The position numbers and the translations under genes were made by a program. The notes below the pieces were generated by a model. The model made no database searches and had not been told where the DNA came from. It saw only the letters and a program-made list of their open reading frames with translations. Of a DNA stretch of 64,000 nucleotides, positions 9,533 to 18,396 are shown piece by piece (the stretch's first letter is position 1; every line of letters starts with the position of its first letter). Origin of the DNA: Rhodospirillales bacterium (GTDB lineage: Bacteria; Pseudomonadota; Alphaproteobacteria; Rhodospirillales; Defluviicoccaceae); assembly GCA_016712595.1 (NCBI GenBank), contig JADJQT010000001.1:2415501-2479500 (forward strand). Direction: 5' to 3'.

Positions 9533-10662
9533 TAGCTGACGAGTCTGCGGAAGAAATCCACGACTCGAAGGTTTATCAGATCGTTCCAGGTGGCGAGAAG
9601 CATCAGACAGACGACGAATACCATGCCTGCCCGAAATGCATACTCGATGATGCGCTTGTTCAGGGGCCGATGAATGACCGCCTCGATGGCATAGAGCAAC
9701 AAGTGTCCGCCGTCGAGCACCGGGATGGGCAGGAAGTTGATCAGCGCGAGATTGACCGAGAGTGCCGCCATGAAATAGAGCAGATTGATCAGGCCGTCTT
9801 GGGCGACTTGGCCGGAAATCTGGGCGATGCGCAGGGGACCGCCAAGTTCGTCGAGCGGACGGCTGCCGCGCACGATGCTGACGAGCGCATCGAATATCTG
9901 CGTCGTCAGCGCATAGGTCTGGGCGAACGCCGCCCCCACCGCCGCCGTCGGCGACAAGCTTTCGTAACCGACACGCGCGAGGTCCGGGCGGATACCGAGA
10001 AGCCCGACCGTCTGCTCCACGCCATCGATCGCCTGCGTCGTCGGCCGCGGCGTCGCGTCGATTTCAATTGGCGCACTGTCTCGAACAACGTGGAACGTCA
10101 GTTCTACACCGGGACTGGCATTGACGATGCGGCGTAGATCCTCGAACCAAGTGATCGGCTCGTCGCCGATCTTCACAATCAGGTCGCCCGCCCGAAAGTC
10201 GGCGACGGCGGCGGCGCTGCCCTCCTGAACGACGCCGACGACAGGAAGCGGCGCCGGTGCTCCGACGAATCCGAACAACCCGAGGAGGAGGACGAGGGCG
10301 AACAGAATGTTGGCGAACGGGCCGGCGGCAACGATCGCCGCCCTCTGGCTCAACCGCTTGTGACGAAACGACAGATGATCGGCGCGACGTGGAACGGACT
10401 CTCCTGGTTCCGCCGCGTCACCGCCCTCGAAGGTTTCCTCGCCATACATCTTGACGTACCCGCCAAGCGGTACCGCGCTCACCTTCCAGCGGGTACCAAC
10501 GCGATCGGTCCAGCCGAACAACTCCGGTCCAAAGCCGATCGAGAACACCTCCACCATGACGCCGCAGGCGCGCGCGATCAGATAATGCCCCAGTTCGTGT
10601 ACGAAGATGAGCACGCTGAGAACGACGAGAAACGGCAAGACCCAGTCGACAACATAGCTCAT
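9532..10662 (-). CDS. rseP: RIP metalloprotease RseP (site-2 protease)
   Basis: An inner-membrane zinc protease that cleaves anti-sigma factors and signal-peptide remnants within the membrane. It has 376 residues. The zinc motif HELGH is at residues 22-26 in the first membrane helix, and the third zinc-ligand motif is in the conserved FLPIPVLDGGHLL near the C-terminus. One PDZ domain lies between (APAPLPVVGVVQEGSAA to about residue 225), fewer than the two of E. coli RseP, as is common in alphaproteobacteria. The stop codon overlaps the bamA start by one base. Confidence 0.95.
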   Translation of the reverse strand: MSYVVDWVLPFLVVLSVLIFVHELGHYLIARACGVMVEVFSIGFGPELFGWTDRVGTRWKVSAVPLGGYVKMYGEETFEGGDAAEPGESVPRRADHLSFRHKRLSQRAAIVAAGPFANILFALVLLLGLFGFVGAPAPLPVVGVVQEGSAAAVADFRAGDLIVKIGDEPITWFEDLRRIVNASPGVELTFHVVRDSAPIEIDATPRPTTQAIDGVEQTVGLLGIRPDLARVGYESLSPTAAVGAAFAQTYALTTQIFDALVSIVRGSRPLDELGGPLRIAQISGQVAQDGLINLLYFMAALSVNLALINFLPIPVLDGGHLLLYAIEAVIHRPLNKRIIEYAFRAGMVFVVCLMLLATWNDLINLRVVDFFRRLVS

Positions 10663-10706
10663 CGCGATTTCCGCCTGATCATCGCGCTTGGCATCGGCGA
10701 TCCCTC

Positions 10707-11900
10707 TTAGCGCATCGTTCGAATGATTTCGAGCGCCCTCGCCCGCGCATCGCGATCGACGTCAATCACATCGCTGATCGCCTGCAAGGCTCCCACCGGC
10801 GCCCACCCCATGGCCTGTTCGACCACGGCGGCGATGTCGAGAAAACCGATCTCTTCATTGAGGAAGCTCTGCACGGCGATTTCATTGGCGGCGTTGAGCA
10901 CGACCGGTACTGCGCCACCGCGGCGAAGCGCTTCGCGGGCGAGGCGCAGCGCCGGGAAACGCTCCTCATCTGGCTCCTCAAACGACAACTGGCCGATCTC
11001 GGCAAGGCGAAGCCGCGCAGCCGGTGCCGCCATGCGGCCCGGCCAGGCCAGCGCGTAGGCGATCGGCGTGCGCATGTCCGGCTGTCCAAGCTGCGCCAGA
11101 ACCGAGCCGTCGACATAGGCGACGAGGCTGTGGATCACCGATTGCGGATGAACCACGATTTCGATCTGGTGCGACTGAACCGGAAACAGATGGAAGGCCT
11201 CGATCAGTTCGAGGCCCTTGTTCATCATCGTCGCCGAATCGACCGAGATCTTCGCTCCCATGTCCCAGTTCGGATGGGCAACCGCCTGCGCCGGCGTCAT
11301 CGCGCGCATCGCCTCTCGCGAAAGCGTGCGGAAGGGGCCACCGGACGCGGTCAGAATAATCTGATCGACCTTGTCGGCATTGTCGAAATCGAACACCTGA
11401 TAGATCGCACTATGCTCTGAATCGACCGGGACCAGGGTTGCGCCGTGCTTTTTGATATCGGCCATCATCAGCGCGCCAGCGCAGACGAGGCATTCCTTAT
11501 TGGCGAGACCGATGATCGCGCCACGACGCACGGCTTCCATCGTCGGCTCAAGGCCGGCAGCACCGACGATCGCGGCCATCACCCAATCCGCCGGCGCGCA
11601 GGCCGCCTCGATGACCGCGGCCGGCCCCGCCGACACAGCGATTCCCGTGCCCTGCAACGCCTCCTTGAGATCGCCGTAGAAGCGCTCGTCGGCGATCGCC
11701 ACCATCCGTGGGCGCAATGCCCGCGCCTGTTCGGCGAGCAGGGCGACATTCCGGTTGGCGGTCAGCGCCTCGACGGTGAACGCCTCCGGCTGGCGGAGCA
11801 GGAGATCGATCGTATTGCATCCGACCGACCCGGTCGAACCGAGGATGGTAACGCTGCGGCTGCTGGTGTGCAGGCGCGGCTGGGTTGCGCTCATAGCCAT
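10707..11900 (-). CDS. dxr: 1-deoxy-D-xylulose-5-phosphate reductoisomerase
   Basis: The second step of the MEP isoprenoid pathway, converting DXP to MEP with NADPH. The 397-residue protein has the N-terminal nucleotide-binding motif GSTGSVGCNTIDLL, the NKECLVCAG segment, the metal-binding DSEHSAIYQ and the substrate loop GGPFR. It sits between cdsA and rseP, the standard place in alphaproteobacteria. Its start overlaps the cdsA stop by about 10 bases. MEP products feed UppS two genes upstream. Confidence 0.96.
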   Translation of the reverse strand: MAMSATQPRLHTSSRSVTILGSTGSVGCNTIDLLLRQPEAFTVEALTANRNVALLAEQARALRPRMVAIADERFYGDLKEALQGTGIAVSAGPAAVIEAACAPADWVMAAIVGAAGLEPTMEAVRRGAIIGLANKECLVCAGALMMADIKKHGATLVPVDSEHSAIYQVFDFDNADKVDQIILTASGGPFRTLSREAMRAMTPAQAVAHPNWDMGAKISVDSATMMNKGLELIEAFHLFPVQSHQIEIVVHPQSVIHSLVAYVDGSVLAQLGQPDMRTPIAYALAWPGRMAAPAARLRLAEIGQLSFEEPDEERFPALRLAREALRRGGAVPVVLNAANEIAVQSFLNEEIGFLDIAAVVEQAMGWAPVGALQAISDVIDVDRDARARALEIIRTMR

Positions 11901-12772
11901 TGGAATAAAACACCCTTATCGATTGCCGCAATGACGGCGACGACGGCGACGACCGCCAGCAGCGCGTCAACCCGGTCGAGCAGGCCGCCGTGTCCGGGGA
12001 TCAGCGTGCCTGTATCCTTGACCTGAAACCGGCGCTTCACCCACGACTCGGCGAGATCGCCGGCCTGGGCCGTCGCGCCCAGCATCGCCCCAGTCAGGGC
12101 AGCTCCGGTAAGCGCCGTCCCCGTCAGCGCCGCACTGCTCAATGCCGTTGTATTCAACGCAGGTCCGATGAGTACGGAGGCCGGAACCGAGGTGTCTCCC
12201 ATCGCTCCAGCCAGCGCCGCGCTTGCCGCCGCGGCGAGTGCGATACCGCCGCCGAGGCCGGCCCAGGTTTTGTTCGGACTGATCTTCGGTGCGAGCCGTG
12301 GGCCGCCGATCAGCCGTCCGGCGGCGTAAGCGCCGATATCCGACGCCCAGACCACGCCGATCAGCCACAGGACAATCTCCCGGCCGCTTGACGGCTCGCT
12401 GCGAAGCCAGAGCAGCGCAAGACAAGGCAAGCCGAGATAAAGCACGCCCGCTGCAAGCCAGGGTCCGCTGCCGATCACCAGCATCATCACCAGGCTACCC
12501 GCAAACAGCACGCCGATCGCCGGAGCGATGCCGGCGAGAACGATGCAAACCACCGCTGCCAGCAGAACGCCAACGCCGACGATGCCATCGAGTTTAGGAC
12601 GTCCGCCACCGCACATCCGAAACCACTCCCAGGCGAGAATCGCCGACGCTGTCGCCACCATGATCTCGAATAAAGGCGAGCCGAAGTCGATGATCAGCAG
12701 GGCCGGCACGCCGAACACAATTCCGGAGGCGACGCGGGTGAACACCGGGCGCACGGACCGTTCCGCACTCAA
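11891..12772 (-). CDS. cdsA: Phosphatidate cytidylyltransferase CdsA
   Basis: An integral membrane enzyme that makes CDP-diacylglycerol, the precursor of all phospholipids. Several hydrophobic helices are followed by the CDP-DAG synthase signature: SPNKTWAGLGGG, then GDLAESWVKRRFQVKDTG and PGHGGLLDRVD. The open frame extends upstream into uppS, so the start is taken as TTG at 12772, which overlaps the uppS stop; GTG at 12754 is an equally good alternative. The product is then 287-293 residues. An unusual Ala/Leu/Thr/Gly stretch with a five-residue period lies before the GDLAES motif. Confidence 0.9.
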   Translation of the reverse strand: MSAERSVRPVFTRVASGIVFGVPALLIIDFGSPLFEIMVATASAILAWEWFRMCGGGRPKLDGIVGVGVLLAAVVCIVLAGIAPAIGVLFAGSLVMMLVIGSGPWLAAGVLYLGLPCLALLWLRSEPSSGREIVLWLIGVVWASDIGAYAAGRLIGGPRLAPKISPNKTWAGLGGGIALAAAASAALAGAMGDTSVPASVLIGPALNTTALSSAALTGTALTGAALTGAMLGATAQAGDLAESWVKRRFQVKDTGTLIPGHGGLLDRVDALLAVVAVVAVIAAIDKGVLFQWL

Positions 12773-13512
12773 CTCGAGACGGCGCCGTAGCGTCGATCCC
12801 GGCGACCGAATTCGCGAACCGCTCGCTCGAACTCCTGCTGCGAGAAGTCCGGCCAATATGTATCGAGGAACACCAATTCCGAATACGCCACCTGCCAGAG
12901 AAGAAAATTACTGATCCGCTGTTCGCCGCTGGTTCGAATCACCAGATCCGGATCGGGCATGTCGTAGGTATACAGGAATTTGGCGAACGACATCTCATCG
13001 ATATCGGCGGCGGCGAGACGACCGCTCGCTACTTCCTCGGCAATTCGCCGCGCCGCGCGACAGATCTCGGCCCGCGCCCCGTAGCTCAGGGCGATCGTCA
13101 GCGTCAGCCGGCCGTTGCCGCGGGTCCGCTGCTCGGCCTGTTCGATGGCGTCGACGATATCCGCAGCCAATCGCTGGCGATCACCGATGATCCGTAGCCG
13201 AATCGAATGCTCTTGCAGGAACCCCACTTCCCGTCCGAGGTAGTAGCGCAACAGACCCATGAGGTCGAGGATCTCGGCCTCCGGGCGGGTCCAGTTCTCG
13301 GAAGAAAAGCCGAACAGGGTCAGATAGGAAACACCCAGTCGCACCGCGCATTCGGCGGCTGTCTTCACCGCTTCGGCGCCGCGTTTGTGTCCGGCGGCGC
13401 GGCCCATCCCGCGCGAGGCGGCCCATCGGCCGTTGCCGTCCATGATGATCGCGACGTGCGCCGGTATGCGCCCCGGCTCGGCCTCGGACGGCAGAGGCTT
13501 CATCGGGCTCAC
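12769..13512 (-). CDS. uppS: Isoprenyl transferase (undecaprenyl diphosphate synthase)
   Basis: A cis-prenyltransferase that elongates farnesyl diphosphate to the C55 lipid carrier of peptidoglycan and O-antigen. The 247-residue protein has the catalytic IIMDGNGRWA motif near residue 22, the FSSENW segment and the DLVIRTSGEQRISNFLLWQ region that binds the diphosphate and magnesium. It overlaps cdsA by about 4 bases and follows frr closely, as in most alphaproteobacteria. Confidence 0.96.
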   Translation of the reverse strand: MSPMKPLPSEAEPGRIPAHVAIIMDGNGRWAASRGMGRAAGHKRGAEAVKTAAECAVRLGVSYLTLFGFSSENWTRPEAEILDLMGLLRYYLGREVGFLQEHSIRLRIIGDRQRLAADIVDAIEQAEQRTRGNGRLTLTIALSYGARAEICRAARRIAEEVASGRLAAADIDEMSFAKFLYTYDMPDPDLVIRTSGEQRISNFLLWQVAYSELVFLDTYWPDFSQQEFERAVREFGRRDRRYGAVSS

Positions 13513-14078
13513 ACCTGCAGGATCTCGGATTCCTTCTTGGAGAGGAGATCGTCGACGATCTGGATACGCTGGTCCGTCAGCTCCTGTACCTGCTTGCCGA
13601 GGTCGCGAACCTGATCCTGCGAGATACCGCCGTCCTTCTCCGCCTTCTTCAACTCGTCCAGGGCATGGCGCCGGACGTTGCGAACCGCGACTCGCGCTTC
13701 CTCGGCGTAACGCGATGCGATTTTCGTGATCTCGATGCGCCGTTGCTCGTTGAGCGGCGGGATCGGGATGCGAATGAGCTGGCCTTCGCCCACCGGATTC
13801 AGGCCAAGATCTGATTCCTTGATCGCCCGTTCCACCGCCTTGATCAGACCTCGATCCCAGACCTGCACGGTCAGCAGGCGTGGCTCCGGCGCTGAAACCG
13901 TCGCCACCTGCGTCAGCGGCATCCGCGACCCATAAGCGTCGACGCTCAATGGCTCCAGCAGGCTGACCGACGCGCGCCCGGTGCGCAGGCCGGCGAATTC
14001 CTTGAGCAGAACCTCAGCCGCGGCGTCCATGCGCCGGGCCGCTTCTTTCTTGATCGATTGTATGTCTGTCGTCGTCAC
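13509..14078 (-). CDS. frr: Ribosome recycling factor
   Basis: RRF works with EF-G to split post-termination ribosomes. Homology begins at TTTDIQSIKKEAARRMD, so the GTG at 14078, preceded by GAGGAA seven bases upstream, is the start rather than the ATG 15 codons earlier. This gives 189 residues, normal for the family. The LRTGRAS motif and the C-terminal three-helix bundle are intact. The gene lies 11 bases after pyrH and overlaps the uppS start. Confidence 0.95.
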   Translation of the reverse strand: MTTTDIQSIKKEAARRMDAAAEVLLKEFAGLRTGRASVSLLEPLSVDAYGSRMPLTQVATVSAPEPRLLTVQVWDRGLIKAVERAIKESDLGLNPVGEGQLIRIPIPPLNEQRRIEITKIASRYAEEARVAVRNVRRHALDELKKAEKDGGISQDQVRDLGKQVQELTDQRIQIVDDLLSKKESEILQV

Positions 14079-14089
14079 GGGAACGTTCC

Positions 14090-14806
14090 TCAGCGAATGA
14101 TCGTCGACTTTCCGGTACCGCACACGGCTGAGGCGAATGCGCCAGGGCTGTGAATGGAAAAGACGATGATGGGGATCGCATTGTCGCGGGCGAGCGCCAC
14201 CGCCGAGGTGTCCATCACCCGCAGATCGCGGGACAACACCTCTTGGAACGATAGCGTCTCATAGCGCTCGGCATTCGCGTCCTTCTTGGGATCGGCCGAA
14301 TAGACGCCATCGACCTGGGTGCCTTTCAGCAGCGCGTCGCAGCCCATTTCCACCGCCCGCAGCGCCGCCGCGGTATCGGTGGTGAAGAATGGATTGCCGG
14401 TGCCGGCGGCGAAGACCACGACGCGACCCTTTTCAAGATGCCGAACGGCGCGGCGCCGGATGTACGGCTCGCATACCGTCGTCATCGGAATAGCCGACTG
14501 CACCCGCGTATGCAAACCACATCGTTCAAGCACGCTTTGCAGGGCCAGCGCGTTCATGACCGTGGCGAGCATACCCATATAGTCCGCGCTCGCCCGTTCG
14601 AGACCCGACGCGGCAACGGAGACACCGCGAAAGATGTTCCCGCCGCCGACGACGAGACACACCTCGACCCCCATCTCGCTGACCGCCCGGATATCGGCGG
14701 CCATGCGTTCGAGGGTGGCCAATTCGATTCCATAGGATTGCTCGCCCATCAGGGCTTCGCCAGACAGCTTCAACAGAACGCGACGGTAAACCGGAGTGGC
14801 GGTCAT
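14090..14806 (-). CDS. pyrH: Uridylate kinase
   Basis: Phosphorylates UMP to UDP, a step specific to bacteria and carried out by a hexameric amino-acid-kinase-fold enzyme. The 238-residue product starts at [19 protein letters not shown], with AGGGGAAC upstream of the ATG. Motifs seen include [17 protein letters not shown], the [14 protein letters not shown] phosphate loop and [12 protein letters not shown]. tsf lies upstream and frr downstream, the usual order. Confidence 0.95.
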   Translation of the reverse strand: MTATPVYRRVLLKLSGEALMGEQSYGIELATLERMAADIRAVSEMGVEVCLVVGGGNIFRGVSVAASGLERASADYMGMLATVMNALALQSVLERCGLHTRVQSAIPMTTVCEPYIRRRAVRHLEKGRVVVFAAGTGNPFFTTDTAAALRAVEMGCDALLKGTQVDGVYSADPKKDANAERYETLSFQEVLSRDLRVMDTSAVALARDNAIPIIVFSIHSPGAFASAVCGTGKSTIIR

Positions 14807-14983
14807 TGTTCCCCTGCCTGTGGTTTGCAATCGATTCCGCTGCCGTGCCAACGGCCCGACGTGGCGCGCGAACGCGATCGCCGTTGTTCTGACACGCCTT
14901 AATCTTCTGAGCCGTTCCGGGCCCGCGTCGGTCGTATCGCCAGCGTCGCGGAGCGCCCGCAGCGCTGGTTATAACGGCGCCGC

Positions 14984-15892
14984 CTAAGCCGCGACGCTCG
15001 CCGCGTCCGCTGAAGCTGCGATGCCCTCGCCGAGCGCGAAGCGAATGAAGCGCCGCACCTCCAACCTGCAGCCGAGATCCTTGCCAGCCGCCTCGATTAG
15101 CGCGCCCACCTTTGTCTGCGGATCCATAACGAACGCCTGCTCGAGCAGACAAGCTTCCTCGTAGAACTTGCCGATCCGGCCCTCAACCATTTTCTGAATG
15201 ACCGCCTCCGGTTTCCCGGTGCCGCGCGCCTGCTCAACCAGAACCGACCGCTCGCGCTCGAGGGCGTCGGCGGCAACATCCGCGCGCGAGACGGCGAGTG
15301 GATTGGCGGCGGCGACATGCATGGCAATTTTCTTGCCGAGGTCCTGCACGGCCGCGTCGACGCGTTCGGCGGCGATCGCCACCAGCACGCCGATCTTGCC
15401 GATCCCCGGCCCCTGGGCGTTGTGCATGTAGGCGGCGATCACCCCCTGTTCGACGGCAACGCATTCGCTGCGGCGCAAGGTGATGTTCTCGCCGATCGTC
15501 GCCGCGAGATGGGTCAGTTCCTCGGCGATCGTCCGCCCGGTCGCCGGCCAGGCGGCTTGCCGCAGGGCCTCGGTGTCGACCTGCAGGGCACAGGCGATCT
15601 TCGCCACATTAACGACGAAGTCCTGGAACACGGCGTTGCGCGCGACGAAATCGGTCTCGGAATTGATCTCGACGACGGCGCCGCGCGCACCGTCGACCGC
15701 AAGACCGATGAGCCCGTCCGAAGCCACGCGCCCCGAACGCTTGGCCGCGGCCGCGAGGCCTTTTTTGCGCAGCCAGTCGACCGCCGCCTCGATGTCGCCC
15801 GCAGTTTCGGTCAGCGCCTTTTTGCAATCCATCATGCCGGCGTTCGTCTTTTCGCGCAGCGCCTTCACCAGGCTCGCACTGATGTCCGCCAT
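14984..15892 (-). CDS. tsf: Elongation factor Ts
   Basis: The guanine nucleotide exchange factor for EF-Tu. The start is MADISASLVKALREKTNAG at 15892; the frame is open farther upstream but lacks protein character there. The 302-residue protein has the UBA-like N-terminal domain with MMDCKKALTE, the ETDFVARN signature and two core subdomains. It lies 148 bases downstream of rpsB, forming the usual rpsB-tsf operon. Confidence 0.96.
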   Translation of the reverse strand: MADISASLVKALREKTNAGMMDCKKALTETAGDIEAAVDWLRKKGLAAAAKRSGRVASDGLIGLAVDGARGAVVEINSETDFVARNAVFQDFVVNVAKIACALQVDTEALRQAAWPATGRTIAEELTHLAATIGENITLRRSECVAVEQGVIAAYMHNAQGPGIGKIGVLVAIAAERVDAAVQDLGKKIAMHVAAANPLAVSRADVAADALERERSVLVEQARGTGKPEAVIQKMVEGRIGKFYEEACLLEQAFVMDPQTKVGALIEAAGKDLGCRLEVRRFIRFALGEGIAASADAASVAA

Positions 15893-16040
15893 CTCGCAGC
15901 TTCTCCACCTTCGTCGCTGGCCCGCGCCGTCGCACTCAGCGAGACACCGGCACCAGCGTGCCTTGTTGCAGATCGTCTCGCCGGACGCTGCTGCCGCCGC
16001 CAGTCGATCGGCGGCAGCGACACGCGTTCCGGGATGTCGT

Positions 16041-16916
16041 TCAGGCCGTCTGGCCGGCTTCGGTTTCGTTCCCGCCCGTTTCGGCGCCCGTAGCCTCGGA
16101 ACTCGGGGCTTCCTCCGGTGCGGCATCGGCACTGGCATCGCCCGTGAGCAGGTTCTCTTCGTCGATCTCGTCGATCAGCTCGACATCCGGATCCTGGGAG
16201 GCGCCGATGTCGACGCCGGCCGCGACCATCTCCTGCTGAATGCCATCGAGCACCGAGTCCACCAGCAGATCGCAGTAAAGGCTGATCGCGCGCAGTGCGT
16301 CGTCGTTGCCGGGGATGGGGAAGTTGATGCCCGCCGGATCGCTGTTGGAATCGAGAATGGCGACGACGGGGATGCTCAGCTTGTTGGCCTCGGCGACAGC
16401 GATCGATTCCTTGTTGGTATCGATGACGAAGAGGATGTCGGGCAGACCGCCCATCTCCTTGATGCCGCCCATCGAACGCTCAAGCTTGTCGCGTTCGCGG
16501 GTGAGGTTCAGCGTTTCCTTCTTGGTCAGACCCTGCATCGTCTCGGACAGGCGCGCGTCAAGGTCGCGCAGCCGTTTGATCGAGTTCGACATCGTCCGCC
16601 AGTTGGTCATCATCCCGCCGAGCCAGCGGTGGTTGACGTAGTACTGGCCGCAGCGCTTGGCGGCATCGGCCACCTTCTCGCTTGCCTGGCGCTTGGTACC
16701 GACGATCAGCACCCGCCCACCGGCGGCAACGACGTCGCGTACGGCGAGCAAGCCTCGGTGCAACAGCGGCACGGTGTGCTCGAGATCGATGATGTGGGTG
16801 CCGTTGCGCACACCGAACAGGTAAGGCGCCATCCGCGGATTCCACCGCCGTGTGCTGTGGCCGAAGTGCACGCCGGCTTCCAGGAGCTGGCGCATGGTAA
16901 AGGTCGGGGTCGTCAT
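16041..16916 (-). CDS. rpsB: 30S ribosomal protein S2
   Basis: The product has 291 residues, beginning [20 protein letters not shown], and covers the full S2 fold ([48 protein letters not shown]). An acidic, Ala/Glu-rich C-terminal tail of about 45 residues extends beyond the E. coli protein, as is common in alphaproteobacteria. The 333 bases upstream to the IS630 element must hold the promoter and leader, unless transcription enters from the IS or recG. Confidence 0.96.
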   Translation of the reverse strand: MTTPTFTMRQLLEAGVHFGHSTRRWNPRMAPYLFGVRNGTHIIDLEHTVPLLHRGLLAVRDVVAAGGRVLIVGTKRQASEKVADAAKRCGQYYVNHRWLGGMMTNWRTMSNSIKRLRDLDARLSETMQGLTKKETLNLTRERDKLERSMGGIKEMGGLPDILFVIDTNKESIAVAEANKLSIPVVAILDSNSDPAGINFPIPGNDDALRAISLYCDLLVDSVLDGIQQEMVAAGVDIGASQDPDVELIDEIDEENLLTGDASADAAPEEAPSSEATGAETGGNETEAGQTA

Positions 16917-17249
16917 CAGCGTGTGTACTTTCTTTTCCGGTTGACCGCCGCGGAAATGGCCGGAATGCCCCGGCACCGGAGCAGCCGCAGACGCCAACAG
17001 GCGCACGGCCGCGAGTTCCGCGTGTGAGATGACCGCTAGATACCCCCTGCCTGCCCCTTTTGCAAGGCGGAGCGTCGCCTTCACGGGGATACGCGTCCCT
17101 CGAAATGTCTTGCTCGCCGTCCTGTCGGCGACATTGCTGGCCTGATAATCTACTAGTAGATCGCAACCCCAACGCTGGGAAAGACGCGCACAGGACATAA
17201 ACGGTCGGCAGGGCTCTCGCGTGTCGATGATCTTGATAGATGCCTACTA
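16917..17249. other. rpsB leader/promoter region, truncated by the IS element
   Basis: The 333 bases between the rpsB start and the IS630 left end hold no credible gene. They should contain the rpsB-tsf promoter and any S2 autoregulatory leader, read on the minus strand. I could not identify a convincing -35/-10 pair or a defined leader structure by eye. The IS insertion replaces whatever lay farther upstream between recG and rpsB. Confidence 0.5.
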
Positions 17250-18303
17250 AGCAGCGATTCGTAGGTTTGCACACGTTTTGGATTGGCGTTCGTTGTTGAG
17301 GTCAGTGACGGCAGCATGGATGGCGCGGTCGAGATGGTCGAGGTCTCGGAAGGTCTGATGGGCGAGGAAATGCCGCTTCAGGTCACGCCAAGCATGTTCG
17401 ATGTCGTTCAACTCGGGGGCGTACCTCGGCAGCCATTCGACGCACAGCCATGGCCGCGCGGCGAGGGCGGCACGCGACGCCTTGCTGGTATGAATGGGAC
17501 CGTTGTCGATGACGAGCACGACCGGCTTCGTCGGTCGGCCGGGGCGCGGGCCATGGAGCTCGTCGAGCCGCGTCAGCAGAGCGATGAAATCGCTGCTTCG
17601 CTTGCTCCGGCTGGTCTCGACGACCAGCGTGCCGGCCGCGAAGTCGAGCGCGCCGATCATCGCCACCTTGCGCGCCTGGCCGGGCGCTGCGACGCGCAGG
17701 TCGGCGCCGCGCCCGGCCCACACATGCGCGAGATAAGGATGGGTGAGCGCCTCGGACTCGTCTTCGAACAGCAGCACGAGGTCGCCGGCCTGGGCCTGCT
17801 GCTTCAGCAGACGAAGCCGCAGGCCGGAGCGATCGACGGCCTGGGCGTCCTGCCGCCCCTTCAGCGTGTGCCGGGGTCGCCGCCAGCGAAAGCCCCCTTT
17901 TGCGCATCACCACGCTCAGCCGCGACTTGGAAATCCGCTCGCCGGTGCGCCGCTCGATCTCGTTCTGCAACCGCGGCAGCGTCCAGTTCCGCCGATCGGC
18001 AACCTCGTCCGTCAGCACTGCCGAGACCACCGCCAGCGCCGCCCGCGCCTTCACCGGCTCCGGCCCCGGTGCCTTGCGGGCGCGCAGGCCCGCCACCCCC
18101 TCGCGACCGAACGTCCAGCGCCAATGGCGCACGCTGTTCGGCTCGACCGAAAACGCTTCGGCAATCCGAGCGCTCGACCAACCCTGCAGCGACAACAAAA
18201 TCGACCGCGCCCGATCCGCTTCCGCCCGATCCGGCGAACCGGCCAGCGCACGCAACTCCTCGCACTGCTCCGCCGTCGCCACTACCCGAGGACGACCCGC
18301 CAT
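17247..18303 (-). pseudogene. IS630-family DDE transposase split by a frameshift
   Basis: The N-terminal half (from MAGRPRVVATAEQ at 18303) carries the helix-turn-helix and winged-helix region (SARIAEAFSVEPNSVRHW). It runs in one frame to about 17900. The catalytic half is in the next frame: FEDES (first Asp), LVIDNGPIH (second Asp) and APELNDIEHAW (Glu). Removing one base from the AAAAGGGGG run at 17893-17901 joins them as RKRGFRWRRPRHTLKGRQD, giving about 351 residues. Programmed frameshifting is known in some IS630 relatives, but this case would need a +1 shift, so a disabling insertion or sequence error is also possible. Confidence 0.82.
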
Positions 18304-18373
18304 GACAACACCAAAATCCAGTGATCCCTCCACCAGAGCCTGCCATATGTGGATCGCCCAAGGGAATCCTGCT
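17250..18373 (-). mobile_element. IS630-family insertion sequence, 1124 bp
   Basis: A single-gene element bounded by imperfect terminal inverted repeats: AGCAGCGATTCGTAGG at the left, matching AGCAGGATTCCCTTGG read inward from the right. It is flanked by TA on both sides (17248-17249 and 18374-18375), the target duplication of the IS630/Tc1-mariner group. The symmetry continues outward four bases (CTAC/GTAG). The transposase stop codon overlaps the left TA. The element lies in the intergenic space between recG and rpsB, in the same direction as both. Confidence 0.85.
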
Positions 18374-18396
18374 TAGTAGATTGCGCGATGCGCGCC

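Noticed and set aside
15480..17027. 515-residue plus-strand frame across tsf and rpsB
   Set aside because: Antisense to two ribosomal/translation genes with clear homology.
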